The position numbers and the translations under genes are program-made. This document shows positions 43,778 through 53,875 of a stretch of 64,000 nucleotides of DNA, piece by piece. Source of the DNA: VAZQ01 sp035293945 (GTDB lineage Bacteria; Pseudomonadota; Alphaproteobacteria; Rhizobiales; Xanthobacteraceae); the NCBI GenBank assembly GCA_035293945.1, contig DATGLV010000022.1, positions 1-64,000 of the forward strand. Direction: 5' to 3'. Each line of letters starts with the position of its first letter. Within the stretch, counting starts at the first letter, position 1. A model generated the notes under the pieces. The model was not told where the DNA came from and did not search any database. It saw only the letters and a program-made list of their open reading frames with translations.

Positions 43778-44230
43778 TCAGGCCTTGCGCTGCCAACGGC
43801 CGCTGTCGTCCGGCTGCCAGTATGTGACCTCAAAGCCGCCCTGCTTGGCTTCGCTCCAGCGGGCGCGTGCAGCATCAACCGCATCGGGGTCCTCCCCGTC
43901 GAACAAAAGCACCACGCGGTCGTAGGCTGCCGCATCGGCCGGCAGCGGCGCGCCGTCGAGGAGAAAGCGCACATTGGCGCCGTTTGGATTGTCGTCGCGA
44001 ACGGTCAGCAGGATCGGCTGCTCGCGCGCCTCAGCCTCGCGCCAGGTGACGTGCGGCAGAAAACTGTCGTCGCGAAACGTCCAAAGATGCCCGTCGAGCG
44101 CCTCCGCCCGCTCCTCGGAGGCGACCTGCACCACCACGCGCCAGCCGCGCTGCAGCGATCTTTCCAAGAGGCCCGGCAGCACGCGTTCGAGCGGCTGACC
44201 TTGCAAATGATAGAAGAGGATTTCGGTCAT
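43778..44230 (-). CDS. holC: DNA polymerase III chi subunit
   Basis: The 150-residue protein matches HolC, the clamp-loader accessory subunit that binds single-strand-binding protein. The family pattern is clear: TEILFYHLQGQPLERVLPGLLERSL at the start, HLWTFRDDSFLPHV in the middle and a Walker-less Rossmann-like fold ending in VTYWQPD. It lies 25 bases downstream of pepA on the same strand, the same neighbour pair seen in many proteobacteria. Length is normal. Confidence 0.9.
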   Translation of the reverse strand: MTEILFYHLQGQPLERVLPGLLERSLQRGWRVVVQVASEERAEALDGHLWTFRDDSFLPHVTWREAEAREQPILLTVRDDNPNGANVRFLLDGAPLPADAAAYDRVVLLFDGEDPDAVDAARARWSEAKQGGFEVTYWQPDDSGRWQRKA

Positions 44231-44255
44231 GCTCGCGCAGCCGTTGCCGGGCTGT

Positions 44256-45752
44256 TCATTTCTCGTAGTGGTCGGCTACCAGGCGATCGAGCAGGCGGAC
44301 GCCGAAACCTGACGCCCAGCTCTTGTTGACGTCGGTCTGCGGCGAGGCCATGGCGGTGCCGGCTATATCGAGATGGGCCCACGGCGTCTTCTCGACAAAA
44401 CGCTGCAACAGCTGCGCCGCCGTGATCGAGCCCCCATCGCGTCCGCCTGTGTTTTTCATATCCGCGAACTTGGAATCGATCTTCTTGTCGTATTCGGCGC
44501 CGAGCGGCATCCGCCAAACGCGCTCCCCGGTGGCCAGGCCCGCCTTCAAGAGGCGTTCGGCGAGCTTGTCGTCGTTGGCGAAGAGCCCGGCATGTTCGTG
44601 CCCGAGCGCAACCACGATGGCGCCCGTGAGCGTCGCCAGGTCGACCATGAATTTCGGTTTGAAACGCTTGTTCACGTAATGCAGGACGTCGGCGAGGACC
44701 AGCCGGCCCTCGGCATCGGTATTGATGATCTCGATCGTCTGTCCCGACATGGTGGTGACGATGTCGCCGGGCCGCTGCGCCTTGCCGTCGGGCATGTTCT
44801 CGACAATTCCGATCGCCCCCACCGCGTTGACGCGCGCGTTCCGCTCGGCGAGTGCCCGCAAAAGGCCGACCACGCAGGCGGCTCCTGCCATGTCGCCTTT
44901 CATGTCCTCCATGCCGCCTGCCGGCTTGATCGATATCCCGCCGGTATCGAAGCAGACGCCCTTGCCGATGAAAGCGACCGGATCGTCGGCCTTCTTGCCG
45001 CCGTTCCAGCGCATGATCACCAAGCGGCTCTCGTGCGCGGACCCCTGCCCCACCCCGAGCAGCGCATGCATGCCGAGCTTCTGCATCGCGGCGACGTCGA
45101 GCACCTCGACGACGACACCGAACTCCTTCAAGTCGCCGGCACGACGCGCAAACTCCTCGGGATGAAGCACATTGGCGGGCTCGTTGATGAGGTCGCGCGC
45201 GAGGATGACCCCATTGGCCACGGCATCGCGCGGCGCCAGCGCCTTCTCGGCCGCGCCCGCGCTCGCAACTGCGAACGTCACCACCACTTCCTTCGCCCGC
45301 TCCTCATCTTCCTTGCGCTTGGTCTTGTATCGATCGAACGCGTAGGCACGCAGCCGTAGGCCCAGCGCGAGATCGGCGACCTGGTCGGCCTTCATGGCTC
45401 CGCCGGCAAGATCGGTGAGGATTGTCGTCGCGGTCGCCGCGCCGGGAATCTTGCCCATGGCGATGCCGCCGAGCTTGATCAGATCCTCCTCCTTCAAATC
45501 GCGCGCCTTGCCGATGCCGAGAATGGTCAGTCGCTGCACATCGAGACCCGCGGGCGCGATGATCTCCAGAGCCGAGCCGTTCTTGCCTGTGAAACGGTCG
45601 GCCTCAGCTGCCCGCGTGACCAGATCGCCGGTCGGGGCCAAGGTCTTGCGGACGGCCGCGCCCAGCTTCAGTCCTTCCTCGCAGAACACGATGAGCACGC
45701 CCTTTGCGGGAGCCGCAAACGAGGCAAATTCGATCTTCACTGCGGTGGACAT
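44256..45752 (-). CDS. pepA: Leucyl aminopeptidase
   Basis: The 498-residue cytoplasmic metallopeptidase removes N-terminal residues from peptides and in some bacteria also binds DNA. The two-metal active site is visible as GKGVCFDTGGISIKP, MEDMKGDMAGAA and the signature NTDAEGRLVLAD. Length is normal for the hexameric family. The ATG at 45752 gives the usual short leader. It is followed by holC after 25 bases. About 320 bases of non-coding DNA lie upstream, before the next gene. Confidence 0.95.
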   Translation of the reverse strand: MSTAVKIEFASFAAPAKGVLIVFCEEGLKLGAAVRKTLAPTGDLVTRAAEADRFTGKNGSALEIIAPAGLDVQRLTILGIGKARDLKEEDLIKLGGIAMGKIPGAATATTILTDLAGGAMKADQVADLALGLRLRAYAFDRYKTKRKEDEERAKEVVVTFAVASAGAAEKALAPRDAVANGVILARDLINEPANVLHPEEFARRAGDLKEFGVVVEVLDVAAMQKLGMHALLGVGQGSAHESRLVIMRWNGGKKADDPVAFIGKGVCFDTGGISIKPAGGMEDMKGDMAGAACVVGLLRALAERNARVNAVGAIGIVENMPDGKAQRPGDIVTTMSGQTIEIINTDAEGRLVLADVLHYVNKRFKPKFMVDLATLTGAIVVALGHEHAGLFANDDKLAERLLKAGLATGERVWRMPLGAEYDKKIDSKFADMKNTGGRDGGSITAAQLLQRFVEKTPWAHLDIAGTAMASPQTDVNKSWASGFGVRLLDRLVADHYEK

Positions 45753-46071
45753 GAGCGGGCGGTCCTATGAGATGAAAGCCAAATCAAAGCATCCGAGCTT
45801 GCGCCGACGCCTGCGGTGCATGCCTGTAGGTTCTGTATGACCCGCGGCGGCGCCAATGCAAAGCCCCGGCCGCCCCGGGCCAATCGGAATCAGTGTTGGT
45901 CGGCTTTCGCCGCGGACCGCACGCCAACCCGTCCGCAATGTTCGCCTTCTTCTCTAAAGTGCTAACTTAAAGCTTTGTTCCTACACAACAAAGCAGGCGT
46001 CTCGGGCCTCCATCATGCGCCTCGATCCGCGACCCTAGGAGCTCAAGACAAGCTGGCTGAAAGGCACCTAC
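45753..46071. other. Intergenic region upstream of pepA
   Basis: This 319-base spacer lies between pepA and the glycosyltransferase gene, both on the minus strand. It should hold the pepA promoter. An AT-rich patch near 45950-45980 is the best candidate. No gene seen. Confidence 0.35.
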
Positions 46072-47625
46072 TCAGGTGGGCTGCGGAGGCACAATGTAGA
46101 AGACGAATTGCTTCGATGTGCTCCGCCAGCCGAAGAACGATACGGTCAGGGTCTTCTCAACCCGCACGCTACCCGAGAAAATCTGCGCACTGCGTTCCAC
46201 GTCGGAAATGCATACTTGATCCGCCGCAGAGCAGGCAGCGCCCCATCCGTCCCGCCTGCCTCGCAGAATTGTAAGCCACGGGGAGGCGGGCGATCCGAAC
46301 CCCGGGCCAGCATCGGGATGATCCGGACTGTAGAAACTCGTCGCCTGCGAAAACCCAGTTACTCCTATGACGATCCGCAAAGGGCGACCGGTGGCCGCCC
46401 GCCAGGTTCGCGTCACTTCCTCGCCGACGATGCGGTCATAGGCGCGCCCGCTCTCGAGTCCGTTCACGTAATTAACCCATGCGACTACGGGTGCAGCGGC
46501 AAGTATTGCCATTGTCATGGTCGCGACGCCCGTGGCGACGCGCGCGGCCGTCAGGTGGGTCAGCTTCACCTCCTTGGGGGCGAGCAGCACGATCGGAAGC
46601 AGGAACCACGACGACATCGTCCACAAGGAGGTGAGCTTCACGCCGATGAGCGGCGCCGTCAGCGCCGGCAGCAGCAAGAATGACCCGAGGAGAATCACCA
46701 GCATCCGGCGGTCCGCATCCTGCGGCCAGATCACGAGAGCGAGCATGTCCTTGTCAGGACGCACCGCCGCCCCATACACCAAAAGTGGGAGGAGCACGTA
46801 CCCAAGGGCACCCAGGAGATAGGCGATGATCGATCTCCACTCGTCCCAAGCCGAACCGCCGCCGTGGACCCCCACGGCGTACGCGAACGGCTCGAAGCCC
46901 GTCGTTGCCAGCCAATAGAGGTTCGGCGCGAGAACGACGAAACCGGCGAAAATGGAGACCCATGGCGCCGGTGACCGCAAGTATTCCCAACGGCGAGGAT
47001 GCAGCATCGCGGCGACCACGAAGCCGCCGATAAGATAGATCGAATAGTATTTGGCGAGCATCGCCAAAGCCGCGGTTGCTCCCGCCAACGCCGACCAGCC
47101 GATCCGGCGTGTCGCAAAGGCGCGCAGGAAGCACAACGTGGCAATGGGCCAGGTCGACAGCTGCATCGGATTGGGCGAAAAGCGCTGGCCGTGAAATTGA
47201 TAGAACGGGGTCAGCAGCAGCAGGAGCAGCACCAGCAGCCGTTTGTTGCTGTCGACATAGCGTCGGGCGATTCGATCGACGAAAAAGAGCCCGACAGCCG
47301 AATTGAGCATCGCCAGCAGGTGAAACGCCCATTCAGCCGTCGGAAAGATGCTGAACCAAATTGCTGCGACGAAAGCTGCAAGTGGCGGATGCTTCGAGTA
47401 TCCGAGGGAGAGATTTTGGCTCCAGACGAATACCTCGGCCAGATCATCATTCAGTCCGACGGCCGAGTAGGCGACCACCTGGAAAGTGGTCCAAACCGCG
47501 ATGAAAAGCCCAAGCAAGGCCAGTACGGCCCGGTCCTCGCGGTCGGGTTCAAACCATGAAAGAATCGCGGCTTCGCACGACAACCAGCCCCCGGGCGGCT
47601 GCCCATCGCTTATCAAATTGGCCAC
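46072..47625 (-). CDS. Integral membrane glycosyltransferase, family 39-like
   Basis: The 517-residue protein has about ten membrane helices and an acidic first periplasmic loop (GLNDDLAEVFVW) followed by GYSKHPPLAAFVAAIW. This layout is typical of GT-C/family-39-like transferases such as ArnT and related bacterial enzymes, which use polyprenyl-linked sugars to modify lipid A or glycans. The C-terminal 130 residues form a soluble periplasmic domain. The start is a GTG at 47625 with GGAGGCGGGG before it. It is followed by no partner, but a GT2 enzyme lies just upstream on the same strand. Acceptor unknown. Confidence 0.8.
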   Translation of the reverse strand: MANLISDGQPPGGWLSCEAAILSWFEPDREDRAVLALLGLFIAVWTTFQVVAYSAVGLNDDLAEVFVWSQNLSLGYSKHPPLAAFVAAIWFSIFPTAEWAFHLLAMLNSAVGLFFVDRIARRYVDSNKRLLVLLLLLLTPFYQFHGQRFSPNPMQLSTWPIATLCFLRAFATRRIGWSALAGATAALAMLAKYYSIYLIGGFVVAAMLHPRRWEYLRSPAPWVSIFAGFVVLAPNLYWLATTGFEPFAYAVGVHGGGSAWDEWRSIIAYLLGALGYVLLPLLVYGAAVRPDKDMLALVIWPQDADRRMLVILLGSFLLLPALTAPLIGVKLTSLWTMSSWFLLPIVLLAPKEVKLTHLTAARVATGVATMTMAILAAAPVVAWVNYVNGLESGRAYDRIVGEEVTRTWRAATGRPLRIVIGVTGFSQATSFYSPDHPDAGPGFGSPASPWLTILRGRRDGWGAACSAADQVCISDVERSAQIFSGSVRVEKTLTVSFFGWRSTSKQFVFYIVPPQPT

Positions 47626-47688
47626 CCCCGCCTCCGAATGTCTGCGATACTAGCCCAGAATACCGCCCTGCAAAACCTATTGCCTTCA

Positions 47689-48495
47689 CTAAAATTCGCG
47701 TCGTGAAGGGGTCTCCCGTTTGAGCGGCTCGCTGGCCGGCGGCGCCCAGCCTTGCGCGTCCTCGAAGCCCTTCGCATAGCGATAGAAGGTTCCCTCGAAA
47801 TTGCCCAAGGCGATGACGAAGCCGGCCCAGCCGTCGATGAAGCCGAACTTGAAGATGTAGTGCTTCAGGAAAGCCCAGCATCCGTGCCCGAGCGCACCCG
47901 CCATCGACACGCGCTTGCGATCAAGCTTTGCCGCTCCGAGCGAGGAGTAGCGATTCATCTTCCTGATCACCTCCTCGAGCGAGGCAAAGGGGAATTGCCA
48001 GATCGCGTTCTGCAACGTTCCGACCGGCCTACCCTCGAGAACCTCGTATCCTTCGTGCACCGGGTCGAGGGTGTAGCGCATGCTGCCTTTGCGAAAGAGC
48101 TGCGGCTGGCGGAAGTTCGGATACCAACCCGAGCCGCGGATCCAGCGGCCCATCATGTAGTTGCGGCGGGGAACGCGGTAGACATCGTGCGGCGGCTCGC
48201 CGGCAAGCAGCCCCAATATCTCGTCGCGCACCGCTGGAGTGCAGCGTTCGTCGGCGTCCAAGCTGAAGATCCAGTCGTAGCGACAGGCTTCGACCGCCCG
48301 GTTGCGCAGGTCGCCAAAGCCCTGGAAGGGCACCTGCAGCACGCGCGCGCCGAGGCTTGCGGCGATCTCGGCGGTGGCATCGGTCGAGTTCGAATCGAGG
48401 ACGACAATCTCGTCCGCCCACAGCACGCTCTCGACGGCCGCCCGGATCTTGGCCGCTTCGTTGAAGGTCAGAATGAAGGTCGATATTTTCTGCAT
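47689..48495 (-). CDS. Glycosyltransferase family 2, LPS-core type
   Basis: The 268-residue GT2 enzyme begins QKISTFILTFNEAAKIR. It has the nucleotide-sugar site VVLDSNSTDATAEI and the metal-binding DxD region FSLDADERC, followed by RRNYMMGRWIRGSGWYP, a stretch typical of WaaE/KdtX-type transferases that add a glucose to the LPS inner core. That specificity is inferred from likeness. The ATG at 48495 begins the conserved first strand; an upstream in-frame GTG adds 12 residues and was rejected. It lies between pepA and the lpt operon, and 63 bases upstream of the GT39-like gene. Confidence 0.85.
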   Translation of the reverse strand: MQKISTFILTFNEAAKIRAAVESVLWADEIVVLDSNSTDATAEIAASLGARVLQVPFQGFGDLRNRAVEACRYDWIFSLDADERCTPAVRDEILGLLAGEPPHDVYRVPRRNYMMGRWIRGSGWYPNFRQPQLFRKGSMRYTLDPVHEGYEVLEGRPVGTLQNAIWQFPFASLEEVIRKMNRYSSLGAAKLDRKRVSMAGALGHGCWAFLKHYIFKFGFIDGWAGFVIALGNFEGTFYRYAKGFEDAQGWAPPASEPLKRETPSRREF

Positions 48496-48963
48496 GGCTG
48501 TTGGCGGACGGGCACGCAGGGGCCGAACCACGCCCCTGCAGCGCGTTCCGATCGAAAGGATGGGAATTCGCTTCGGAATATGCGCTATCAGTGCTCTCGC
48601 CGATTGGAAAGGTTCAGGGTCCTGGCGTCTTGGACGCGAGCGCTCGGTAAAATGCGTTGGTGGACCCGCGACGGCTCAGCAGGGCTGCAATCGAGCGGGT
48701 GCATCCAGGCGATTTAGGCCGCCGGACTGACACGCAGAACGGGATATTAACCATATCCCGACCGGTCCGGACCGCTCAGCCTTAACCCTTTGTTGTACAT
48801 ATGCAACAGGTCCGCCTTGGCGAGGCCACTTTGTTGCAGAATCTAGTCGCCTCGGGGGGCGGTTTCACCGTCAAGCGACAGCACTGGTAGGGGCGGAGGG
48901 GTCCGCCTTGGCGGCATTACCTTCTGTCGGTCGGGTGGAGCGTTATTGGGGTCGTACGGGCGG
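48496..48963. other. Divergent region between the GT2 gene and the lpt operon
   Basis: These 468 bases must carry promoters for the glycosyltransferase genes and for lptF. An imperfect palindrome GTTGTACATATGCAAC at 48793-48808 could be an operator. No gene seen. A TTG at 48946 preceded by GGTGGAG is an alternative lptF start. Confidence 0.35.
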
Positions 48964-50139
48964 ATGGGGTCGATCGGGCGTTATATTTTCCGCACCACTC
49001 TGGGTGCCTTCCTGGTCGTGCTCATCAGCGTAACGGCGTTGATGTGGATCACGCAGGCTCTGCGCGACTTCGACTTGATGACCAACGAGGGGCAGGGAAT
49101 CCTCACCTTCGTCGGAGTGACCGGCCTGATCATCCCTCTCCTCGTCATGATCATCGCGCCGACCTCCTTCATGGTTGCCATGGCTTACGTGCTCCACAAG
49201 CTCGCAACGGACTCCGAGCTGATCGTGATGAACGCCGCCGGCATGCGGCCCTGGCATCTGTTCCGGCCCTTTCTGGCGGTCGCGATCATCGTTTCACTCT
49301 TGGTCGCGGTGATCGCCGCTTACCTCTCGCCCAAATGCCTGCGCGAGCTTTCCCGCTGGATCAGCCAAATACGCGCCGATCTCGTCACGCAAATCGTCCA
49401 GCCCGGCCGCTTCGTTCCCCTGTATTCCGGAGCATTGACCCTGCACATCCGCGAGCGGCTGCCGAACGGGCAACTGCTCGGGATATTCATCGACGATCAG
49501 CGCGACCCCAAGGAGCGCGTGACCTTCCTGGCCGAGCAGGGCGACATCATTACGCGCGACGGCGGAACCTATCTTCTGCTTGCCGATGGCAGTGTGCAGC
49601 GGCAAGAGAGCGGCGACCACGACCCGAGCATCGTGCAGTTCGACCGCTACGCCTTCGACCTGTCGCAGCTATCACCTCAGAGCGGCAGCAGCCCACAGAA
49701 ATATTCCTCGCGTGAGCGCTACATCTGGGAGCTTTACACGCAGGACCCCAACGACCCCTCAATCGATGGCCGGCCCGAGCAGATGCGCGCCGAGTTGCAC
49801 GACCGGATCACCGCCCCGCTTTATCCCTTGGTCATTGCGGTATTGACCTTTGCCTATCTGGGCGCGCCGCGCACCACGCGGCAGGGCCGAACCCTGTCCT
49901 TGCTCTCCGCGATTGGTGCAGTCGTGGTTCTGCGCGCCCTGGGCTTTGTCGGCGTGCTGGCCGGCACCCATGTCGCCGCTGCACTATTCATCCCCTATGT
50001 CGCGCTCGCCGTGGCGTTCGCTTTCGGCTACTGGGGAATATCCCGCGGCCTCGTTTTCGAGCCGCCGGCCATCATCGTCGATAGGGTCGCCGCGATTATG
50101 CAGCGGTTCTCCGATCGCATGGCCCGCGCGACAGGATAG
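48964..50139 (+). CDS. lptF: LPS export permease LptF
   Basis: The 391-residue inner-membrane permease forms with LptG and the LptB ATPase the transporter that extracts LPS from the inner membrane. It has three membrane helices at each end and a large periplasmic beta-jellyroll between them. The start GSIGRYIFRTTLGAFLVVL matches alphaproteobacterial LptF. The ATG at 48964 is used; TTG at 48946 is possible. lptG follows after 5 bases. It opens the operon lptF-lptG-lptD-surA-pdxA-rsmA. Confidence 0.92.
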   Translation: MGSIGRYIFRTTLGAFLVVLISVTALMWITQALRDFDLMTNEGQGILTFVGVTGLIIPLLVMIIAPTSFMVAMAYVLHKLATDSELIVMNAAGMRPWHLFRPFLAVAIIVSLLVAVIAAYLSPKCLRELSRWISQIRADLVTQIVQPGRFVPLYSGALTLHIRERLPNGQLLGIFIDDQRDPKERVTFLAEQGDIITRDGGTYLLLADGSVQRQESGDHDPSIVQFDRYAFDLSQLSPQSGSSPQKYSSRERYIWELYTQDPNDPSIDGRPEQMRAELHDRITAPLYPLVIAVLTFAYLGAPRTTRQGRTLSLLSAIGAVVVLRALGFVGVLAGTHVAAALFIPYVALAVAFAFGYWGISRGLVFEPPAIIVDRVAAIMQRFSDRMARATG

Positions 50140-50144
50140 CCGCC

Positions 50145-51230
50145 ATGATCCCGGGCACGCTGGCGCGCTATTTCGGCCTGCGATTCCTCAATGCGGTGCT
50201 GGCCGTGTTTGTCGGCGCGATGCTGCTGGTCGCAATGATCGATTTCCTGGAAATGCTGCGCCGAACCGGCGACATTCCGGACGTATCGATTCTCCTGGTC
50301 GCCAAGATTACCGCCTTTCGTCTCCTCTTCGTCACCGAACGGATCATCCCGTTCGCCGTGCTGGTGGGCGCGATGTCCTGTTACTTGAACTTGTCGCGAC
50401 GGCTCGAGCTGGTCGTGGCCCGCGCCGCCGGCATTTCCGCCTGGCAGTTCATCGCGCCGGCCCTGGTGCTCGCCCTCCTCATCGGCGTGGTCGCCACCGG
50501 GATCTACAATCCGATCTCGGCGGTCCTGCGCGAACGCTCGGTGCAGCTCGAAGATTCCATTTTCAACAACGGCAGCGCGCAAAGCTCCGGCGGCAGCTTC
50601 TGGGTACGCCAGCGTGCCGACGATGGGCAGGCCATCATCAGCGCAAAGGCGAGCCGGCAGCAGGGCATCGAGTTGGTCGGGGTCAGTGTCTTCAGATACG
50701 ATGAAGCCGGACATTTCCGTGACCGCATCGAGGCCAAGAGTGCGACGCTCGAAGCCGGATCGTGGCGGCTGGATGGAGCACGCATCGATGCGAGCGGCGT
50801 GCCGCCGACAGCGTTCGACAGCTACCGGCTCAAGACGACCCTGACCCCGGAGCAGGTTCGCGAAAGCTTCGCCACGCCGGAAACCGTGCCATTTTGGCAA
50901 CTTTCGTCATATATCAGACTCGCCGAGAACGCGGGCCTTGCCGCCTCCGCCTATCGGCTGCAGTACTATCAGCTTCTCGTGCAGCCGTTCTACTTCGCCT
51001 CGATGGTCCTTCTTGCAGCCTCGGTCAGCCTGCGTTTTTTCCGGTTTGGTGGCGTACAAAAGATGGTCCTGGGCGGCGTGGTGGGCGGCTTCTTTCTCTT
51101 TGTCCTGGCCAAAATCACCGGCGATTTGAGCAAAGCCGATCTCATGCCCCCGCTGGCGGCAGCGGCGCTGCCCGCACTGTTCGGGGGGGTGACCGGCCTG
51201 GTGACGCTTCTCTACCAGGAGGACGGCTGA
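50145..51230 (+). CDS. lptG: LPS export permease LptG
   Basis: The 361-residue partner of LptF has the same six-helix plus jellyroll layout, starting PGTLARYFGLRFLNAVLAVF. The coupling region between helices (RLELVVARAAGISAWQF) is the site that touches the LptB ATPase in homologues. It starts 5 bases after lptF, with AGGAT upstream. Its TGA overlaps the ATG of lptD (TGATG at 51228-51232), so the two are translationally coupled. Confidence 0.94.
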   Translation: MIPGTLARYFGLRFLNAVLAVFVGAMLLVAMIDFLEMLRRTGDIPDVSILLVAKITAFRLLFVTERIIPFAVLVGAMSCYLNLSRRLELVVARAAGISAWQFIAPALVLALLIGVVATGIYNPISAVLRERSVQLEDSIFNNGSAQSSGGSFWVRQRADDGQAIISAKASRQQGIELVGVSVFRYDEAGHFRDRIEAKSATLEAGSWRLDGARIDASGVPPTAFDSYRLKTTLTPEQVRESFATPETVPFWQLSSYIRLAENAGLAASAYRLQYYQLLVQPFYFASMVLLAASVSLRFFRFGGVQKMVLGGVVGGFFLFVLAKITGDLSKADLMPPLAAAALPALFGGVTGLVTLLYQEDG

Positions 51231-53716
51231 TGGCGCAGCCCTCCCCTCCGCAAAGCCAGAAACGGCATCGGCACCGAGCCGGCGGTATCGCGCTGCTGAT
51301 GGCCGCGGTCGCGGTCGGCGCGCTCGGCTGCGCCGTTCCGGCGCGCGCCCAGCAGCAGCTCACCTTCCCGCCGCGACCCAAGCCGATCCCGCGGGCGCCG
51401 GCGAGCGCGGCGGCCGACAAGCAGATGCTCGTCCGCGCCGATGAGGTCGACTACGATTACACCAACTACCGCGTGTCGGCGGTCGGCAACGTGCAGATAT
51501 ATTACGCCGGATCGACGCTCGAGTCGGACCGCGTCATCTACGACCAGAAGACCAAGCGCCTGCACGCGGAGGGCAATGTCCGCCTCACCGACGCGGACGG
51601 CAAGGTCACGTATGGTCAGATCATCGACCTGAGCGACGATTTCCGTGACGGCTTTGTCGACTCGCTCCGACTCGATCTCCCCGAGCAGACTCGTGTCGCC
51701 TCCAGCCGCGCCGAGCGATCGAGCGGCAATTTCACCGTGTTCGAGAACGGAGTCTACACCGCCTGCGAACCCTGCAAGGACGATCCGCTGAAGCCGCCGG
51801 AATGGCAGGTGAAGGCGGCGCGGATCATTCACGACCAGGGCGAGAAGATGCTGTACTTCGAGGACGCCCGGCTCGAGTTCTACGGCGTGCCGCTCGCCTA
51901 CATGCCCTACCTTTCGGCGCCCGATCCCACGGTCAAGCGCAAGACCGGCTTTCTGATGCCGCTCGCCTCCTCGAGCTCGCTTTACGGCGTCGGCGTATCC
52001 ATTCCCTATTATTGGGCCCTCGCCCCCGATTACGACATCACCCTGGCTCCCACGATCACGACCCAGCAAGGGCCGCTGCTGCAGGGTGAATGGCGGCAGC
52101 GCCTGATCGACGGGGCGTACAGCATTCGTGCCGCCGGTATTTTCCAGCTCGACCCAAAGGTGTTCGCCAACGCCGGCGACACTCCGGGCGATCGCAACTT
52201 TCGCGGCAGCATCCAATCCAGCGGTCAGTTCAACCTTTCGGACAAATGGGTGTGGGGGTGGGACGCGACGGCGCTCACCGACAAGACCTTCCTGACCGAC
52301 TACCGGCTCTCGCAATTCAACGTGAACTACAACACGCTGAGCCCGGTGCTGCGGCAGCCCGACTACGCCCTCTCCCAGCTCTATCTGACCGGTCGCGGCG
52401 ATCGCAGCTATTTCGACGCGCGCACGATGTACTTCTACGGATTTACCAGCTCGGACGCGCAGGGCCAGATGCCGGTCGTGCTCCCGGTGATCGATCACGA
52501 TTATACGCTCGACCAGCCGGTGCTCGGCGGCGAGCTCTCCTTCCACGATAATCTCACCTCGATCTCGCGGCAGTCGGCGAATTTCGATCCGATTTCCTCG
52601 CTCGCCATCAATAATGGCTTGTGTGCACTCAACACCGCCGACCCGGCGGCGGTGAACAAGACCAACTGCGTGCTGCGCGGCGTTCCCGGCCTCTACACCC
52701 GTCTATCGACCGAGGTGGACTGGCGGCGCACTTTCATCGACCCTTACGGACAGATGTTCACGCCCTTCTTCTCGTTCCGCGGCGACATCGCCTCGGTAGA
52801 TGTGTTCAATCAGCCGGGCGTATCCAACTACATAAATACCGGCAACACCGACGTCGCCCGGGTCATGCCGACGGCCGGGCTCGAGTACAAGTATCCGTTC
52901 ATCAGCGTGCAGTCGTGGGGGACGCAAACCCTCGAGCCGATCGCTCAGGTGATCTTGCGGCCCAACGAGACGCAAGTGAATGCGTTGCCGAACGAGGATG
53001 CACAGAGCCTGATCTTTGATGATTCCAACCTGTTCAAGGTCGACAAGTTCTCCGGCTGGGATCGCGTCGAGGGCGGCGGCCGCTCCAACGTTGGACTGCA
53101 GTACACGGCTCAGTTCAACCGCGGCGGGAACATCAATGTCCTGTTCGGCCAGTCTTATCAGTTGTTTGGGCAGAACTCGTTCGCCAACGGCGGGCTCACC
53201 AATACCGGCATAGACAGCGGCCTCGATACCACCAAGTCCGACTACGTGGCGCGCGCCTCCTACCAGCCCAATTCGACCTACATGTTCACGTCGCGATTCC
53301 GCTTCAACGAGTCGACTTTCGATGTGGAGAGAATGGAGCTTGAGAGCAGCGCCAATTTCGGCCGCTGGAATGCGTCGGTAATGTACGGGGACTACGCGGC
53401 CCAGCCGGCGCTCGGCCTCGACCAGCGGCAGGGGATACTCGCCAATGGTCGCTACAAGCTTACCGAGAACTGGGTGCTGCTCGGAGGCGCGCTCTACGAC
53501 CTGCGCGCCGAAAAGTTCAGCCAGACCCAGATCGGGCTGGGCTATATCGACGATTGCCTCATCCTGGCGCTGGATTATATCACATCCTACGATTACAGCG
53601 GCTCCACGGCGGCCAATAACACGATATTCTTCACGCTCAGCCTGCGGACGCTGGGCGGCGCGTCGGTTGGCCAGGGCGTTTCCGCGATCAGCAACGGTCT
53701 CGCAGGCCTGCGCTGA
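51230..53716 (+). CDS. lptD: LPS-assembly outer-membrane protein LptD
   Basis: The 828-residue protein inserts LPS into the outer leaflet together with LptE. It has a Sec signal (residues 1-40, ending PARA), an OstA/LptA-like jellyroll domain (DEVDYDYTNYRVSAVGN, LHAEGNVRLTDADGK) and a large C-terminal beta-barrel. A Cys pair, ACEPC, lies at the domain junction, and further Cys occur in the barrel, consistent with the disulfides the protein needs for maturation. CAGGAGG lies upstream of the ATG at 51230. surA, a chaperone for such barrels, follows. Confidence 0.95.
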   Translation: MAQPSPPQSQKRHRHRAGGIALLMAAVAVGALGCAVPARAQQQLTFPPRPKPIPRAPASAAADKQMLVRADEVDYDYTNYRVSAVGNVQIYYAGSTLESDRVIYDQKTKRLHAEGNVRLTDADGKVTYGQIIDLSDDFRDGFVDSLRLDLPEQTRVASSRAERSSGNFTVFENGVYTACEPCKDDPLKPPEWQVKAARIIHDQGEKMLYFEDARLEFYGVPLAYMPYLSAPDPTVKRKTGFLMPLASSSSLYGVGVSIPYYWALAPDYDITLAPTITTQQGPLLQGEWRQRLIDGAYSIRAAGIFQLDPKVFANAGDTPGDRNFRGSIQSSGQFNLSDKWVWGWDATALTDKTFLTDYRLSQFNVNYNTLSPVLRQPDYALSQLYLTGRGDRSYFDARTMYFYGFTSSDAQGQMPVVLPVIDHDYTLDQPVLGGELSFHDNLTSISRQSANFDPISSLAINNGLCALNTADPAAVNKTNCVLRGVPGLYTRLSTEVDWRRTFIDPYGQMFTPFFSFRGDIASVDVFNQPGVSNYINTGNTDVARVMPTAGLEYKYPFISVQSWGTQTLEPIAQVILRPNETQVNALPNEDAQSLIFDDSNLFKVDKFSGWDRVEGGGRSNVGLQYTAQFNRGGNINVLFGQSYQLFGQNSFANGGLTNTGIDSGLDTTKSDYVARASYQPNSTYMFTSRFRFNESTFDVERMELESSANFGRWNASVMYGDYAAQPALGLDQRQGILANGRYKLTENWVLLGGALYDLRAEKFSQTQIGLGYIDDCLILALDYITSYDYSGSTAANNTIFFTLSLRTLGGASVGQGVSAISNGLAGLR

Positions 53717-53875
53717 TGCACAAGGGCTCGAGGCACAGATGCTCGAGAACAGAAGCGTAAGTAATTTGGTGCAAAGAAAGCGCGGTTTTGTGTCACGCCT
53801 GGGTTGCGCCCCGGCGTGATCCGGAGGAAAACCTACCGGCTTCGGCCAGCGATGCTCAGCGAAGGCGCTCTTTCG

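Noticed and set aside
48793..48808. Imperfect palindrome near lptF as a defined operator
   Set aside because: Only 12 of 16 positions are symmetrical and no regulator gene is nearby, so I mention it only in the description of the intergenic region.
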